Positions 5,535 to 5,629 of a stretch of 5,629 nt of DNA are shown piece after piece. Made by a program: the position numbers and the translations under genes. The notes under the pieces were generated by a model. It saw only the letters and a list, made by a program, of their open reading frames with translations. It was not told the DNA's origin and made no database searches. This DNA comes from Alphaproteobacteria bacterium (GTDB lineage Bacteria; Pseudomonadota; Alphaproteobacteria; Reyranellales; Reyranellaceae): assembly GCA_013290035.1 (NCBI GenBank), contig JABCYT010000271.1:1-5629 (forward strand). Direction: 5' to 3'. The first letter of the stretch is position 1, and each line of letters starts with the position of its first letter.

Positions 5535-5629
5535 TCATCGAGAGGCGGCAGCAGCGAATTCCGCCTTGGCCGCCGCAAGAAGTTCCTGGTCCACGATGAG
5601 GTCGATGGCCGTCATGGCCATCGCCTTGG
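5535..5629 (-). CDS. C-terminal end of a probable M20-family amidohydrolase/peptidase (partial)
   Basis: On the minus strand an open frame enters from the right edge and ends at a TGA (complement of 5535-5537). The visible 30 residues contain KAMAMTAIDLIVDQELLAAA followed by KAEFAAAASR. The pattern 'K.mA.TA.DLl.DpeLL..Ak.EF' is the closing helix I associate with M20-family enzymes of the AbgB/aminobenzoyl-glutamate hydrolase and N-acyl-amino-acid amidohydrolase type. The catalytic and metal-binding parts lie outside the window, so function cannot be confirmed. It is convergent with the Tat-exported amidohydrolase, with seven bases between stop codons, so transcripts from either gene must run into the other unless stopped inside the coding ends. 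Family assignment rests on one short motif. Confidence 0.6.
   Translation of the reverse strand, partial: KAMAMTAIDLIVDQELLAAAKAEFAAAASR

Noticed and set aside
5012..5578. 188-codon minus-strand open frame opposite the end of the amidohydrolase gene
   Set aside because: It overlaps conserved metal-site coding on the plus strand and also covers the minus-strand M20-like end in another frame; the M20-like frame has the family motif and this one has none.
5603..5623. Inverted repeat CGATGGCC-GTCAT-GGCCATCG near the right edge
   Set aside because: It falls in the coding sequence for AMAMTAID of the M20-like gene, where repeated Ala-Met codons produce such palindromes by chance; there is no T-run or gene end next to it.

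Overview
The window is strongly GC-rich, with G/C at most third codon positions, and its genes are tightly packed. Codon use and the protein families suggest a high-GC proteobacterium, most likely an alphaproteobacterium. That is inference: there is no rRNA, tRNA or other marker gene here. I see no mobile element, CRISPR array or RNA gene.

The left part (1-4163) reads as one plus-strand transcription unit of four genes. They are the 3' part of a TPR-repeat protein, a GT-A-type glycosyltransferase-like protein with a large uncharacterised C-terminal half, a membrane-anchored SGNH/GDSL-type hydrolase or acyltransferase resembling the AlgJ/AlgX group, and an 83-residue protein with two predicted membrane helices. 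The first two genes are 24 bases apart. The third and fourth are joined by an apparent 11-codon mini-ORF that starts right after one stop and overlaps the next start. A 92-base gap before the SGNH gene holds a duplicated TTGACA element and may carry an internal promoter. A compact GC hairpin followed by TTTT at about 4195-4212 is a reasonable terminator for the unit. The gene mix suggests synthesis or decoration (O-acylation or deacylation) of a cell-surface glycan. No substrate can be read from the sequence, and no MBOAT partner is present in the window.

The right part is a separate, catabolic-looking segment. A plus-strand metal-dependent amidohydrolase of the cog3964 type has a Tat export signal and a complete set of metal ligands. 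It converges, with seven bases between stop codons, on the last 31 codons of a minus-strand gene that looks like the C-terminus of an M20-family amidohydrolase/peptidase. Two unrelated hydrolase families end to end suggest local specialisation in hydrolysing N-acyl, amide or ester compounds.

The items most worth a second look are the C-terminal half of the glycosyltransferase-like protein, the four-gene surface-glycan-like cassette as a unit, and the mini-ORF junction before the small membrane protein.
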